From assembly GCF_964204645.1 (NCBI RefSeq), contig NC_134031.1, positions 18,471,307 through 18,535,306 on the forward strand: a stretch of 64,000 nt of DNA, read 5' to 3'. The stretch is from Tubulanus polymorphus. Its lineage: Eukaryota > Nemertea > Palaeonemertea > Tubulaniformes > Tubulanidae. Position numbers and translations under genes: made by a program. Under the pieces are notes generated by a model that worked only from the letters and a program-made list of their open reading frames with translations, was not told where the DNA came from and did no database searches. Below are positions 1-10,983 of this stretch, piece by piece (the first letter of the stretch is position 1; each line of letters starts with the position of its first letter).

Positions 1-930
1 ATCATTGTGTTCTCTGATTAAAACCGCGATTCTGAAATTACGCGCACGCGCAGAGATAGCGGAAGGGAGGAAGAAATTGCGATGAAGCCGCGCCGCAGCA
101 TTAAAAATAGTAGTTATGAATTTATTCGAGAACAGACCGAAAAGATAAATTCAGAACGCCAGCGGAACATCGCACAAACGAGTGTAGATTATTAGCATCA
201 GGTTGCGAAGCGCGGCGGCTCGCAATCTTCGACGAATGATCTATTAACAGTAGCTGGGAGAGTCGGTGCTTCCCTTCCTCTCCAGCACGCCGGAGCCTAC
301 GGGGAAATCTAAATTGCTAAATGAGAACCGAAATCTCGGCGAAAACTGCTGCTTAACAAACGGCGGCGTTTGAAATTAAAACGTGAAGCGACGACGAAGA
401 CGCGCGATCAAGCAACAAATTCATAGCATCGCTTGTATTTATTAGTGAAAAACCGTGTTAAAACTCTCCAGCCCCGAGACCTAAACGTGTTTAGCTCAAA
501 AACATTTGTTCTATTTACGTATCTTTGACTTTTATCCAAGATCATTGTATACGGCAGATTGCGCTCAAGTCGGATCATTCGGGACCGAAGTAAACTCTAC
601 GAATCGAGCGATATCCGAGTTGGATGTTATATGTTTCATGGTGTAACAAAAATATATCAACAACATCCGAGTTGAACGGTAAATCCGAGTCGATAAGATC
701 CGACTCGGGCGGAGTCTACTGTAATACGTTGACAATTTCTATTTGTGTCAAAGAACCTAGACTGCATCAAATTCCTTGTAAATAAACCGATTTTGCCAAG
801 AACCTCGTTTATCTACGTCTGGTTTTTTAACCGGAAGTACGGCACGACGGTTTATTTTTTCAGGACGATTTTGAGCTCGTGAAACATGAAAAATTACCAG
901 GCTAAATTATGATGCACACGATCCACCGTC
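1..930. other. Noncoding stretch, CpG-containing, no gene seen
   Basis: No open frame of note on either strand. Roughly the first 450 bases mix CpG-rich words with AT-rich homeodomain-like words (ATTTATTAG, ATTATTAGC, TTTATTCG). This texture is often seen in regulatory DNA, but no specific site can be proved. The rest is ordinary AT-rich sequence. It leads into the TATA-like element near 961. Confidence 0.4.
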
Positions 931-954
931 ACGGATTCACTCCCCACCGCCGCC

Positions 955-996
955 TTGGGTTATAAAAACCTGCCTACACAGGCAGTCAGTCACTGG
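955..996 (+). promoter_or_regulatory. Possible RNA polymerase II core promoter (TATA + initiator)
   Basis: A TATA box (TATAAAAA, 961-968) lies in a locally GC-rich setting. Two initiator-like words follow: TCAGTC with its A at 988, and TCACTG with its A at 992. The A at 992 is 31 bases from the first T of the TATA box, the expected spacing for metazoan TATA promoters. An ATG follows at 1048. Transcription would run rightward. A chance TATA match is the main alternative, because no conserved coding exon follows. Confidence 0.35.
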
Positions 997-1047
997 TGAT
1001 GCGTCGACGCCTTGCTCGTCGTCGGTGGCGGCAGAAAAAGTGCTTTA

Positions 1048-1173
1048 ATGGATGTTCACTTGGTTGTGAAGAGGATTGGAGGCAAAACTCTTGGTGATAG
1101 CACGACTGCAAACAACCTGCGCAAAGGTCGCTCAGTGTCAACAAAGCTAAGGCAACTTGTAACACTTCTCTAA
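1048..1173 (+). CDS. Small open frame (41 codons) downstream of the TATA-like promoter
   Basis: The ATG at 1048 opens a 41-codon frame ending in TAA at 1171-1173, starting MDVHLVVKRIGG. It lies about 55 bases after the inferred transcription start. The start context is poor at -3 (T) but has G at +4. The frame could be a microprotein, or the first piece of an exon leaving through a GTGATA-type donor around 1095. I recognise no family, and the frame is basic and short. It is listed only because of its position relative to the promoter; chance is quite possible. Confidence 0.13.
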   Translation: MDVHLVVKRIGGKTLGDSTTANNLRKGRSVSTKLRQLVTLL

Positions 1174-1985
1174 ATCAAACTTCTATCTTCGCTTATATAA
1201 TATGACATGAAACGAGTGATGTATCAATTAAGAACATGATAAAGATGAAAGTATGACATGGCTTTGAAATAATATACTTTGATCAGATCTAGACACATTT
1301 AAATATTGAACTCAAGCTACCGTGATGCAACGCGTGCAACGGTTTCCAACATGGCTACCTCAAAAGTATCGCTCAGATGTAAACGCTTTTGAGAAGGATT
1401 GTAATGGAAAATAACCTATTTTTTCTCATATAAAATACTGGGGTTATATTAATACATATCTCACGATTTTGTTGTACCGGTAACTTAATTATTCGTGAAG
1501 ATGACTTTTAGAATAAAGTCGAAACGTTTCGGATACTGTTAATTTTTGGCGTAGAGGATTCTTTCAACGTAGACAAAGTGTTTCATCGATGGCCATCAAA
1601 CCCAAAACTGTCACCTTCTCCCGGTCAAACACACGATAACTATCGCACTGAGCCGGTTTTATAACGATTTGTTACGATGTTGTTATTGTTTTTTTTTTTC
1701 AATGCAATATTTATCGCATTAAGCCATTACGTGAGATTGTAGTAGTTTTTGTGATATAGAGCAATAATTTGTCGGAACGAGTGATACTATGAAGTACTCA
1801 ATAAAATACCCGATAGTCTCTATAAATGTTCAGCTTGGATAAACTAATAAACCGATATAAGCTACTAATCGACGATTAAAACTTTGACATAAAACTCCCT
1901 CTTCCGATACGTAGATATAGAATTACACGAATCAAGGGTCCTAGACCCGATTCTTTGAGAAGGTGATACTTTAAAATACAAAATT
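1174..1985. other. AT-rich noncoding stretch, nothing recognised
   Basis: AT-rich sequence with short homopolymers (a T run near 1689-1699). No coding frame, RNA gene or repeat array was seen. If the promoter at 961 is real, this would be intron or UTR. Confidence 0.35.
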
Positions 1986-1989
1986 CAGG

Positions 1990-2305
1990 GACATAGAGTC
2001 AATTTTCACACTCGGAAACCAGTTCTACAGTTGCGTGTGGTTTAATATGACTTCGGACCCGGTTCCACAGAGGTTAGTTGTGTGGGGGTTTTTATTCGGC
2101 TCTGAATCCAGTTCCACAGTTATGTCGGTTCAGTTTGTCTCGTGGGATCCAGTTCCGCAGTTGTGTGGGGTTGATTTGTCTCCGATCCAGTTCCATACAC
2201 AGTCGTGTAAGTTAAATTTGACTCTGAACCCAGTTCCACAGTTGTTAGAGTCTAATTTGTTTCCGGATCCAGTTCTACAGTTATGTGGGTTTATATGACT
2301 CCACA
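1990..2305 (+). repeat. 39-bp-family minisatellite, diverged array
   Basis: Repeated copies of the words CCAGTTCCACAGTTGTG and TGGGTTTAATTTGACTCTG, with spacing varying around 39-48 bases. Copies are diverged (AGTTCTACAG, AGTTCCGCAG). An 87-codon frame runs through because some registers of the unit lack stops; it is not a gene. The same unit recurs near 8.1, 19.0, 28.5, 33.6, 46.9, 47.8, 52.9 and 58.6 kb. Confidence 0.8.
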
Positions 2306-2725
2306 GTTAGTCACGAGCTATTCGTAATTAGGTATATATCTTCAGTGTAGTCAATATTATATGTAATTTAAATCCTCAAATGACATCATTACGAGGCTGA
2401 TTTGATCTCACTGAAGAGAGAGAAGCTCAAACTAATCTATATTGCACTAAGTCCACACATCGAGTTAAACCATCGATGTGAACGGAGCCAGCTTCGCTAG
2501 CCGCAATATAAACTCGATTTGTGTAATCCGTTTCTAAGAGTATTGAATATCGGTGATAGACGAGTTATAATTGGATAATTATCGTTTGCTAGCAGCGCAT
2601 GATTAATTATGTAACTAGACGTCCATCAGTTTTCATCGATATTTGATACGAATGTGGCTTTTAATGATGTTAGTTATAAACACTCAAGTAGTAGTGATAT
2701 AATGCACTCTGTGGGCTTTAAGTTC

Positions 2726-2909
2726 GGGGCTGCTTGCACAGTCGTGACTCAAGTCCAAAACCGGTCTTAAATCTTAAGAATGGTCTTGAATTGTTAGATT
2801 GGTTATAGTACCGAATGAACTTAGAATAGTTTTTAGTTGTAAGAATGACTGCAGAACTATGGTGGTCTTAAATCGATCTATATCTAAGCCATGACACTGT
2901 GCATTCTGG
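2726..2909. mobile_element. MITE-like inverted-repeat element (GTTGCACAGTC family)
   Basis: The ends are imperfect inverted repeats: left has TTGCACAGTCGTGACT, right has AGCCATGACACTGTGCA. The interior has the family's modules (GGTCTTAAAT, GATTGGTTATAG). There is no coding capacity. Copies with the same ends lie at 26.5, 48.4, 49.4 and 63.6 kb, so it looks like a short non-autonomous DNA element. Target duplications were not resolved. Confidence 0.55.
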
Positions 2910-3714
2910 TTGTTCCAGAGAAAACTGTGATAAAAAGCAATCTAAGCTACAACAGATTTGAGTGAAATAATTCTAAGCGAAATAAGTGAAATGATCTTGC
3001 TTTAGATTTGTTGTATACGGTAGACTTCACGCTTGCCTCTCGGATCTCGCCGGACCAATTAAAATACCGTCTCCGGGAGTTCCGGGGCAGACAGAGCAGG
3101 GATTAGAACGATAAACTGCTCGTCCTCACTATATTTGTCCTTCCTAGTCATATATATGGATAATGATGTCCAATTATGTAACATTTAATGAATTTAAATT
3201 GTTACCAAGTGAGAAAAGTAAGAAAATTATAGTAATATTTTCCGACTGGGCTCGCAGAGACTAAACGGAGTCTGCTGTAATACCAGAAACTTAGATCAAT
3301 AAGCTTTTTAACCACTTTTTCAAAATAGTATGTTTTTTTTGTCCAGCATTCGCTAGTGATAAACATGGCCCGGTTTGTGATAATTAACACACACGTGCCC
3401 AATTGTCAATTCATCTGTCAATATTTTTTTCTGTGGACCCCAGCGGAATAACAATATCCAGTCGTATAATCAAATAAATTCCCGTTCCATGTTGCGACGA
3501 TTTTTCTTTCACGAGAAATTCAATCAGCAGTGTAGTTTAGTTGTGTACGGTTGCATTCGAGTCAACAGTCGCAGTACGTGCCCAGCCGACTAATATTTTT
3601 GGCTCTTTGTTGTTTGCCTCGCGACGATTCAGCCTTGAATGAACAGTCATTCCAACGCGTGCGAGGTCTCCGTTACAACGAGGGATGACGCGTTACTTAT
3701 TGCTGAATCTGATA

Positions 3715-3905
3715 TCTGTCAAATCTAAGTTCATTTCGGTTCTATAATCAATCTAACAAGCCACAGCCATATTATATCTAACAACGTAAGGTCGGTCATA
3801 GACCATGTTCTAAAGCCAACAAACAATTAAAACCAGTCTAAGGATAGTTCTATAGTCAATCTTACAACTGAAGACCAGCAGTGTAAGCTCATTTTGTTTT
3901 CACTA
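3715..3905. repeat. Interior modules of the GTTGCACAGTC family
   Basis: Repeated words such as GTTCTATAATCAATCT, GTTCTATAGTCAATCTTAC and AAACCAGTCTAAG match the inside of the MITE-like elements at 26.5, 30.2 and 49.4 kb. Clear terminal repeats are missing, so this is probably an eroded or partial copy. Confidence 0.45.
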
Positions 3906-4930
3906 ATATAACAACTTAGGATGTATTAAAATGTCAGACCATTTCACACTGGGCGAGGGTGTCTTGAATCGAGAGCGTAGACCTTTACTTTTCGAAACTT
4001 GAAGCTTTAATTCGTTCCACATGAAACCAGCAAACAGGTATCGTTTTCCCGTAATTTGTTTCTTTTCTTTGAATAGTTCAGCGCCCGAGGTGACGCCGAA
4101 TATACTCGCTTCAAATTCTTAGAAAACATGTATCGTTTCAGACATTCAGACATCATGTATTATGTTTTAGTCAAATATCATGATTTCCAACAATGGATTT
4201 CTCGGTTCCTTCCGGTTTCCGCCCTAATACAAGTCACATGACAATACGAACTAATTTCATCAGTTTAAAAACGACTTCTATGAAGAATGATCAATTGGAA
4301 TATGATATTTCTCACGCATCAAACATTTTCTAAAGCATCATCAAACGATTCGTATCTAAGAAACTGGACGTGTTCGATTCCAAAGCGATGAGATTCAGTA
4401 ATCGGATACGTATTTCCCGGGGAGCGTGCCGCGTGCAAACATATCCACCGCCAGTTCCATACAATCTATCGAAATTAGCTGGGAAAAAGTTAAAAGCAAC
4501 AATTGTTTTGTTTCATCCAGTTCAGTCAGCAGACGTCATTTCTTAGTCAACGGAAATTAATGAAGGCGACATCGTAACGAATTTCTGTCTCAAATGTTTA
4601 CCGAGCAAAATGTTCCATCATCGTCAGCGAGGTGAATTTCTCTGAATCCCACCGCGAGTCTGCGGAACTCCCTGAACGCCAGAAATCTATCATTTAGGTA
4701 CAACGTTAAATCCATGGCCAGGATTTGCAAGGGTGGCTCTAAACCTATAAAGCTAAAAGGGTTTCAATGGATTTTTTGGTAACTCGAGCCTCAGTCGCAG
4801 TCGATGTATTTCTCTGCGTCACTGTATAACCCTTCCGAAATTATGTGTGACGCCCGTGTTGCGTTCTAACGGAATTACATTTTCAGACGTAATATCTCGG
4901 CTCTCTTGCGCCGTCAATGATGATGCGAGA
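3906..4930. other. Noncoding stretch, nothing recognised
   Basis: Mixed-composition sequence. Frames on both strands are short. No splice-flanked exon, RNA gene or array was recognised. Confidence 0.35.
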
Positions 4931-4933
4931 GAT

Positions 4934-5033
<100 letters not shown>

Positions 5034-5194
5034 GGCTTTTATATAATTACATGGAACAGGTTGTTGGAATTCCCTCAGGCATTAAACACCGTTTAAACTG
5101 TCGTTAGCTCGTTATAGCGCTTATAAACCTCCCTGATTTAAACAACTGTGTCGAGGTTGAGTTAGCTGTCAGTTGAAAATGGTTTACCTCATTG

Positions 5195-5255
5195 AATTCA
5201 AAACTGTGGAACTGGATCCAGGACCCAATCCACATGTGACAGTTAAGATTTGACA
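5195..5255 (-). repeat. Fragment of the 39-bp minisatellite family
   Basis: On the minus strand the words match the CCAGTTCCACAG unit (plus strand: CTGTGGAACTGGATCCAGG). Only about one degraded copy is present. Confidence 0.4.
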
Positions 5256-6090
5256 TAGAATTAACTCATTGAGTTTACTCTAACTCACAACCGTTGTCAT
5301 AGAATCAGAATGATGCCCAGAATGAATGATTCGCCCAGTTGCACAGTTGTAGATGAAATCACGAAAACTGGCTACAATACCAAGATCTCAGATGGGTCTT
5401 ACACATCAAAACATTACTCCCTTCAACGTTGTATTTAGATATCAACACTATATTAATTTCTTTCTTTTGATTCTTGAGTCCACGATATCATCAGAAGTTT
5501 CGAAACAACCATATCATTTTCAATTCCGAAAACTGTAAAAATAATCTTCAGATTTCTGTTATTTGATTTGAATTTTATATACTGTTCCGTGGGATGTTGT
5601 TCTTCGTCAATTGCGCAGTGATAATACCACGAATTCACTTTTATTAATAATTATCCGTGTTTACTGCGGCAAGTGAATAAAACACGGAACCGGTATCTGA
5701 TTGCGGCGTACCGTATATCACAAAGCTTTACGTGTATTTTTACGTCGAGATTTTACAGACATTTTGTGACGTAGCCAGCAGCAGCGGCAGCAGTCTACTC
5801 GGCACTTAGGCAGATTCAATATCATCGGCGTGGTTGAATTATCGGAGTTTTCAATTTAAGATGTATCGGGTTTCCTTCGTGTACGCGGCTTTTTACTGAA
5901 TTTTTTATTATTAAATTCAAAGTAACACAAGCCTTCGAGTTGACATGGCTTCCTACGCTCAACGCGTATAGAATTTAACACTTTTTCGCTGGTGCACTTT
6001 CGCGTCTTGAAAGAGTTGCACGTGGGGTCGGGTGAAGATCGTGATGTTGGGATTCACGTCCCAGGGCCTAACGCAAACGACGAAGTAAAC
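5256..6090. other. Noncoding stretch, nothing recognised
   Basis: AT-rich DNA with short overlapping frames on both strands, none with recognisable protein features. A short GCAGCAGCGGCAGCAG run lies near 5773. Confidence 0.35.
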
Positions 6091-6092
6091 AG

Positions 6093-6201
6093 GGAAACAT
6101 GTTTCCGAGCGCTTCCACGTGTTGCGTGCGTTACGAGAAGCGAGAAACACGGTTCCGAGATCAAACATGGCTTGTTTCCGTGTTTTATTGCACACGTGTG
6201 C
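6093..6201. other. Cluster of perfect palindromes and E-box-like sites
   Basis: GGAAACATGTTTCC (6093-6106) is a perfect 14-bp palindrome and GCACACGTGTGC (6190-6201) a perfect 12-bp one. Between them are CCACGTGT and an inverted pair AAACACGG / CCGTGTTT. Symmetric sites suit dimeric DNA-binding proteins; CACGTG cores are typical bHLH targets. Overlapping 90- to 97-codon frames on both strands here look like chance. Confidence 0.5.
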
Positions 6202-6285
6202 TTGGCGCTTAAGATTGCAATGGCAAAGCAATCGCGTTTCCTATATCAAAATCTGGCGATATCAATTCAGAACCCGCTGAGGTAG

Positions 6286-7290
6286 TTGCAAGTTACCAAA
6301 CCAGAGACATATTGTGTTCCCAGTTAAGTCGAAACTTCTCAATTAATTTCGCTAATGTCGTTAGAGAAAATGAATTCGATATTGACTGGACGTTTCTTCT
6401 GAACAAAACAGAATGGTTTTGATTTGTTTTTATGATGTAGTCGCTGTTACGAGTCTAGTTCTAATTACCAGAGCGCTTTCTATCCCCCGCGGAAGTGAAA
6501 GCGATCTAACACCACTGAATACAGCGCAACAGCGGTTTATTTACGCAGTTAGATCCATTACGAAATGAATTTTAAAATGAAATGAAATTCTAGGAAAATA
6601 TACATGACTTTGAAAAGAAAATCTCTCGCATCACGTTTCAATTTTCGACGGGTGGCAGTAGAGGAATTTTCCTCAGAAGGAAGGGAATCATGATAAGTTA
6701 CTAATCCGAATCTCAATAAACTTCGCCAAGATTCAGTTAAGATTAAAGTTATATGGTTACTAATAACGACCAGTTCTCATTCTCTATGAATTCAGCTCGA
6801 TTCAGTAAAATCATGATTAGTTACCAATAACGATCTTTCTCATTTTCAATGACTTCAACGATAGTAGAATCTTAATTAATTAAATGCAAATGGCACGCTT
6901 GGGTCGGGAGTAAATAAACTCGGAGTACTCCTCGTGGGGCGCTAAGCCGGGTGACCTGCTCATGGAATCGCTCATTCGTACTGTGATTAAAGCAATACGT
7001 TTTTGAAAAGCTATCGACACACCCGCGACTAAACGACCACGAAACACGCTTTAAGGACATCAGTTAATTATCAGAATTCCACCGTGTGAATGTACTTAAA
7101 TAACCTCAGATATGAAGCCCGTTTATTGCCGAGTCCGTCTGCCGACAAATAGGGAAACTGCGTCCGCGTGATGTTGAGAACGTGAAAATTATCCGTAACA
7201 AAACCATGCACAAAATGGCCACACGCATGATATAATCAAATATAACCAGTACAGGACTTCCTGTTCACATTTTCTGGCCGAGCGATTTAT
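6286..7290. other. Noncoding stretch, nothing recognised
   Basis: Ordinary AT-rich sequence. A loosely repeated phrase around 6690-6850 (tagttaccaataacga, ctcattctctatgaattc and variants) suggests an old duplication. No gene seen. Confidence 0.3.
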
Positions 7291-7299
7291 ACATTGCGT

Positions 7300-7375
7300 G
7301 ACTGGAGCTGATAAAACCCCACACTCGTAGGCGACCGGCGCGCTGCGCGGTACGGCGCGGAGTACCACGGCGGCT
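7300..7375. other. Short GC/CpG-rich island
   Basis: A block rich in CGCGC words (GGCGACCGGCGCGCTGCGCG and neighbours) stands out from AT-rich flanks. It could be part of a promoter or enhancer. No TATA box or exon can be tied to it. Confidence 0.3.
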
Positions 7376-8125
7376 TACTCTCACAACACATACACACATA
7401 CGATAATTAACGCTCTACGCGAAACGACGATTGAAGTGTTATTTTATGTTTTCCGTTAGTTCCAGATGTACGAAAACTAAAACCTGGTCGATAAACGAAA
7501 CTACGTCGAATCGAGAAGTTTCCCAAACAGAAATTAACACGATAAAGCCATTAAATAAATGTATAAGATTTAATGTGTGGAACTGTAATGAATAGAAACA
7601 CTAAGATAAGATCGAATACAAAACTCCATAAACCCGTGTCTAATAATCTGATAGGGAAACTGCGTGATCCAGGGTGACTTGTGGGACTTGTCCTTACATT
7701 TTTGCGAGTACCCTTTTTCATTTTGTCGACGAATCAAAAATCGTTGCATCTCCCAGCAGGAAATAAAGACGTTTAATGTTGCTTTGGACATCCAAAAGTC
7801 GAGGTCCTGTTATAAGTCACAGCAATTGTCACCACAGAATAGGGCTTACAAACTGATAATATCGGATTTCAACACACGAAATATCACGGCCGATATCTGG
7901 TGAGCTTGCCCTGTGATCATTCGACACTATTTCACCTGGGATCTAGAGCTGCAGTTTGTACAGCTCCATAAGTCTTTAAAATGTCCACGTGTCATAAACA
8001 CAACGACAGACGAATAATCCTACGGAAAGTCGCCAGAAAAACCGGTAGGAAAATCAATTAGTTCTGTTACTGATAATACACTTTCGCTGCTAGGAGCTGG
8101 ATTCTGATTTCAAATCAATCTCATG
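7376..8125. other. Noncoding stretch, nothing recognised
   Basis: AT-rich DNA with only short overlapping frames. No repeat array, RNA gene or exon seen. Confidence 0.3.
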
Positions 8126-8129
8126 GATA

Positions 8130-8285
8130 GAGCTCCACTGCAGGACCCAATTCTACGGTAACATTGCGACCCATTTCCACACCAGGATCCAATTCCACGG
8201 TATCGTGACCCAGTTCCACACCAGGACCCAGTTCCACACCAGGACCCAGTTCCACGGTAACATTGCGACTCAGTTCTACGGCTAA
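8130..8285 (+). repeat. 18/33-bp minisatellite related to the 39-bp family
   Basis: Tandem copies of AGGACCCAGTTCCACACC (18 bp) alternate with longer units ending CACGGTAACATTGCGAC. The shared CCCAGTTCCAC core links it to the 39-bp family. Minus-strand frames rich in GTGSWCG-type repeats are by-products. Confidence 0.75.
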
Positions 8286-8289
8286 GTAA

Positions 8290-9690
8290 GCTACGTAGTG
8301 ATGATATTGCCGCATATATTGACAAATTCTCATTGCAGAATTCAATATTGCTAATTAACCTTCGAGGTCAGTTTATTTATGTAAATACCTCGGTTGCATC
8401 TTATCGCTCGATACAGTTGGTTGATACAAAGCACATAGAGTTAGTGTTGAAGCACTGAAGTTTAAAGGGTAGTTCAAATGTTATAAATGAGAGATTAGTT
8501 TCATACATCAAAGACAAACTATAATGTGGAGACTTAATTTGAATCACAAATTGGATCAGTACTAGAGAGACAGGAATTGTCGTGACCTTTAATTTTGTCC
8601 CAGTAGTGCTGCACTTACAATCGACATTCCCGCAATAGACCCATATTTCAGATTCCGGGATGATTAACTCAGTTCTGCAATTTCACAGGTTATGAAATTT
8701 AGGACGTGTCAAGCCGGATGAAGTTTTCCGGGTTTTGAGATAAAGCTTTAGATGTTCAAAGTTCCACGGGTTTAGAGGTTTAGCTTAGGCCGATGGGCTG
8801 ACTTCCAAAGGTTTAGATAAATAGCTGGACTTGCATTGGCGACATAGTATGAATTTTATTTGACTCTTGTGAATTGATTGTGCTGTGATGTAAAACCGAA
8901 TCTGTTAAATCAATTCTGCATTATGGTATATGACACCAATTCATCAATAACTGATCAGGTTCCATTGAGTAACAACAATCGCTGATGCGGCCATTGTTTA
9001 CTGTAATGGGTATTTGATTATGAATATGCACTTTTCCACATCAATCACATAATTCAAAATAGATTTCCGTCAATACCGGGTGTGACAGACGAACGGACAG
9101 GTTCATCGTGCGGCCAGGAAATCACCTCCACACGTCCAACGCTGTCTGCGAATAGATCGGACGATTTACCATCACCCGTTACGTCACATCATCCGTTATT
9201 AAACATCATCGAGTTTTAGAATTCTTCATCCAGTTTCGGGGTCTCTCGTACGCGCGAAACAGCTCAGGACAGCGCCATCACGGCCGAAGCGAGTATAAAT
9301 GAAAACCTCAAATCAATTGGATACGAGCGGCTTTATTGGTCTACCGATCTCCGACGCTTCATATACCGGTATCGTGATAATTAATTGACGCGCAAGATTT
9401 GACCAGCTTGGTTTAATACGGCTCGATATTGGCAATAAATCGGAATACATACAAATGTTTGTACGAATCTTATTCCTGCTCGACACGACACCGGGTTGAC
9501 GTCTCACAATCTCTTCTGGGTTTTACGGATCGAGAGTATATCGGGGGCAGGCTTTAGTAGTTGCGTAGTCAAAAAGACGGAAACGAGTATAGAGGTCGCT
9601 CGTGCAGTCAAGTGATTTTATCACGTGACTACGACGCCATATAGACAGTAAAATATTTTTGTAATGGCACAAAAGGCGTCTTTTGAAAAC
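8290..9690. other. Noncoding stretch, nothing recognised
   Basis: No recognisable exon. A CRE-like half site (TTACGTCAC, near 9180) and a TATA-like GTATAAATG (about 9293) lie in a CpG-containing segment at 9060-9310. That could be a weak promoter, but no downstream exon supports it. Confidence 0.3.
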
Positions 9691-9695
9691 TGATT

Positions 9696-9860
9696 GAAAC
9701 CGGAAGTAAAGTCCCAAACAATATGGCGGCTGATGATGGAATATTTGTTAAAATCGGAAGTAAAACAAGCGCCAAAATGGCAACAAACCCTTTTACCCGA
9801 GTTCGGCCTAAGTTATCTCATCGGATTCATGCTTGATCCAACATGGCCGCTGTTTTGTGT
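9696..9860 (+). promoter_or_regulatory. Duplicated ETS-like plus YY1-like sites
   Basis: ACCGGAAGT (9699-9707) followed by ATGGCGGC (9723-9730) is echoed by TCGGAAGT (9754-9761) followed by AAAATGGCA (near 9774). A further ACATGGCCGC sits near 9841. CCGGAAGT is the ETS consensus and AAnATGGCnGC the YY1-type core; the two often occur together in housekeeping promoters. The ~54-bp spaced repetition is visible. Function is inferred; the 60-codon frame here is probably incidental. Confidence 0.3.
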
Positions 9861-10154
9861 AATTGTTATTCGTTGATGTCGCAAACAAAGGAAATGAACT
9901 GAACTTATACAAATTCGGCCAAAACACCTTCGTTGTGTCATTCGTAGAGTTTCAGGAGAGAAAGATAGTGCGAGAGAGGGGGAAAAAGTGAGATGAGACG
10001 TTTTATGTCATCAGGACACCTGCAACAAGATACAAGACAACAATAATAGACAGGAAGAAACATCAATCTTTGACGCAATCAACGCGACAGAGACACTGCA
10101 CACACGAGCTAATCGACAACGAACGCTACGACCTATAAAATTCATAGAAACGGT

Positions 10155-10181
10155 AGCAGCAGCAGCAGCAGCAGCAGCAGC
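10155..10181. repeat. (AGC)9 trinucleotide repeat
   Basis: Nine uninterrupted AGC units followed by GGCAGTCGC. The minus-strand poly-alanine frame has no other coding support. Confidence 0.95.
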
Positions 10182-10195
10182 GGCAGTCGCCCTCA

Positions 10196-10262
10196 TATCT
10201 ATCTCTCTCCTCTCTCCTCTCTCTATCTCCCTCTCTCCTCTCTCTATCTATTCTCTCTCAAT
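10196..10262. repeat. Polypyrimidine (CT-rich) tract
   Basis: Alternating TCTCTC and CTCCTC words with short TATC interruptions, immediately after the AGC repeat. Confidence 0.85.
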
Positions 10263-10413
10263 TAACAGCGAATAGTCTTAGTAGCTCGTTAGAATACTCG
10301 GAATAATCTGTCTTTATCTGACAATACTAATAAACAATATTCCTTCGAGCTAGCTGTAGGAACTAGCTCTGGTAGTAGAATAACCACACTCTAACATGGG
10401 GAACTGATGATAA

Positions 10414-10623
10414 GATAAAAATCCACTATACACAGATTAAAAGTTTAGAAATCGAGCATTTATTCAATCAAAAATTAATTAATAAGCGACGACGTTTAGA
10501 ACTCACACTTAGAGACCACACCTGACGATGATTTCTAGTGCAAGATCAAAAAGTTTGTCGTGTCAATTTTTGATTGAATGAATTCTCGTTTTTAAAACTT
10601 TTAATCAGTAGAGTTTTTATATC
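10414..10623. mobile_element. Inverted dimer of hammerhead-like element, family A
   Basis: Two diverged copies of one unit face each other. The outer arms match (left GATTAAAAGTTTAGAAATCGA; right, read on the other strand, ATTAAAAGTTTTAAAAACGA), and TTCAATCAAAAATT occurs in both. The plus-strand half carries CTGACGATGATTTC (10522-10535) and later GTTTGTCGTGTC. The minus-strand half carries GGTCTC, a loop, GAGTTC and AAACGTCG. These align with the cores at 21.4 and 57.7 kb. GAAAC is mutated in both halves, so self-cleavage is unlikely here. No coding sequence. Confidence 0.6.
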
Positions 10624-10639
10624 TGGTACAACTTGACAT

Positions 10640-10980
10640 TCATTGTTCTTCATTTACTATCTGTACCCTCAAAGACTCATGTTCTAATCAAAATGAGTCT
10701 GATATGGACCAGCTGTATAGCACCAAGCTGGATACACTGTTTTAAGCTGAATATCGCTTTATACTCATTTTATACTCATTTGTTTCTCAATTCTCAAATA
10801 AAACGTCGCTCAAGTAATTTTTTGACCAACATGAAGACTGAACAACCGGGCCCAGGATCTCATCAATTATTCCATTATTCTTAATGCTTTGAAAATATTA
10901 TTCAGTATTTGATGTACATTTTTTTTGTATTTTCTTATTGTTTGAATTTAAAGAACCTGTCTCTAAAAGCTGGGAATAAC
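10640..10980. other. AT-rich noncoding stretch
   Basis: Contains an 83-codon frame of low-complexity character without recognised features. The loose phrase CTCATTTTATACTCATTTG is repeated. Nothing supports a gene. Confidence 0.3.
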
Positions 10981-10983
10981 ATT

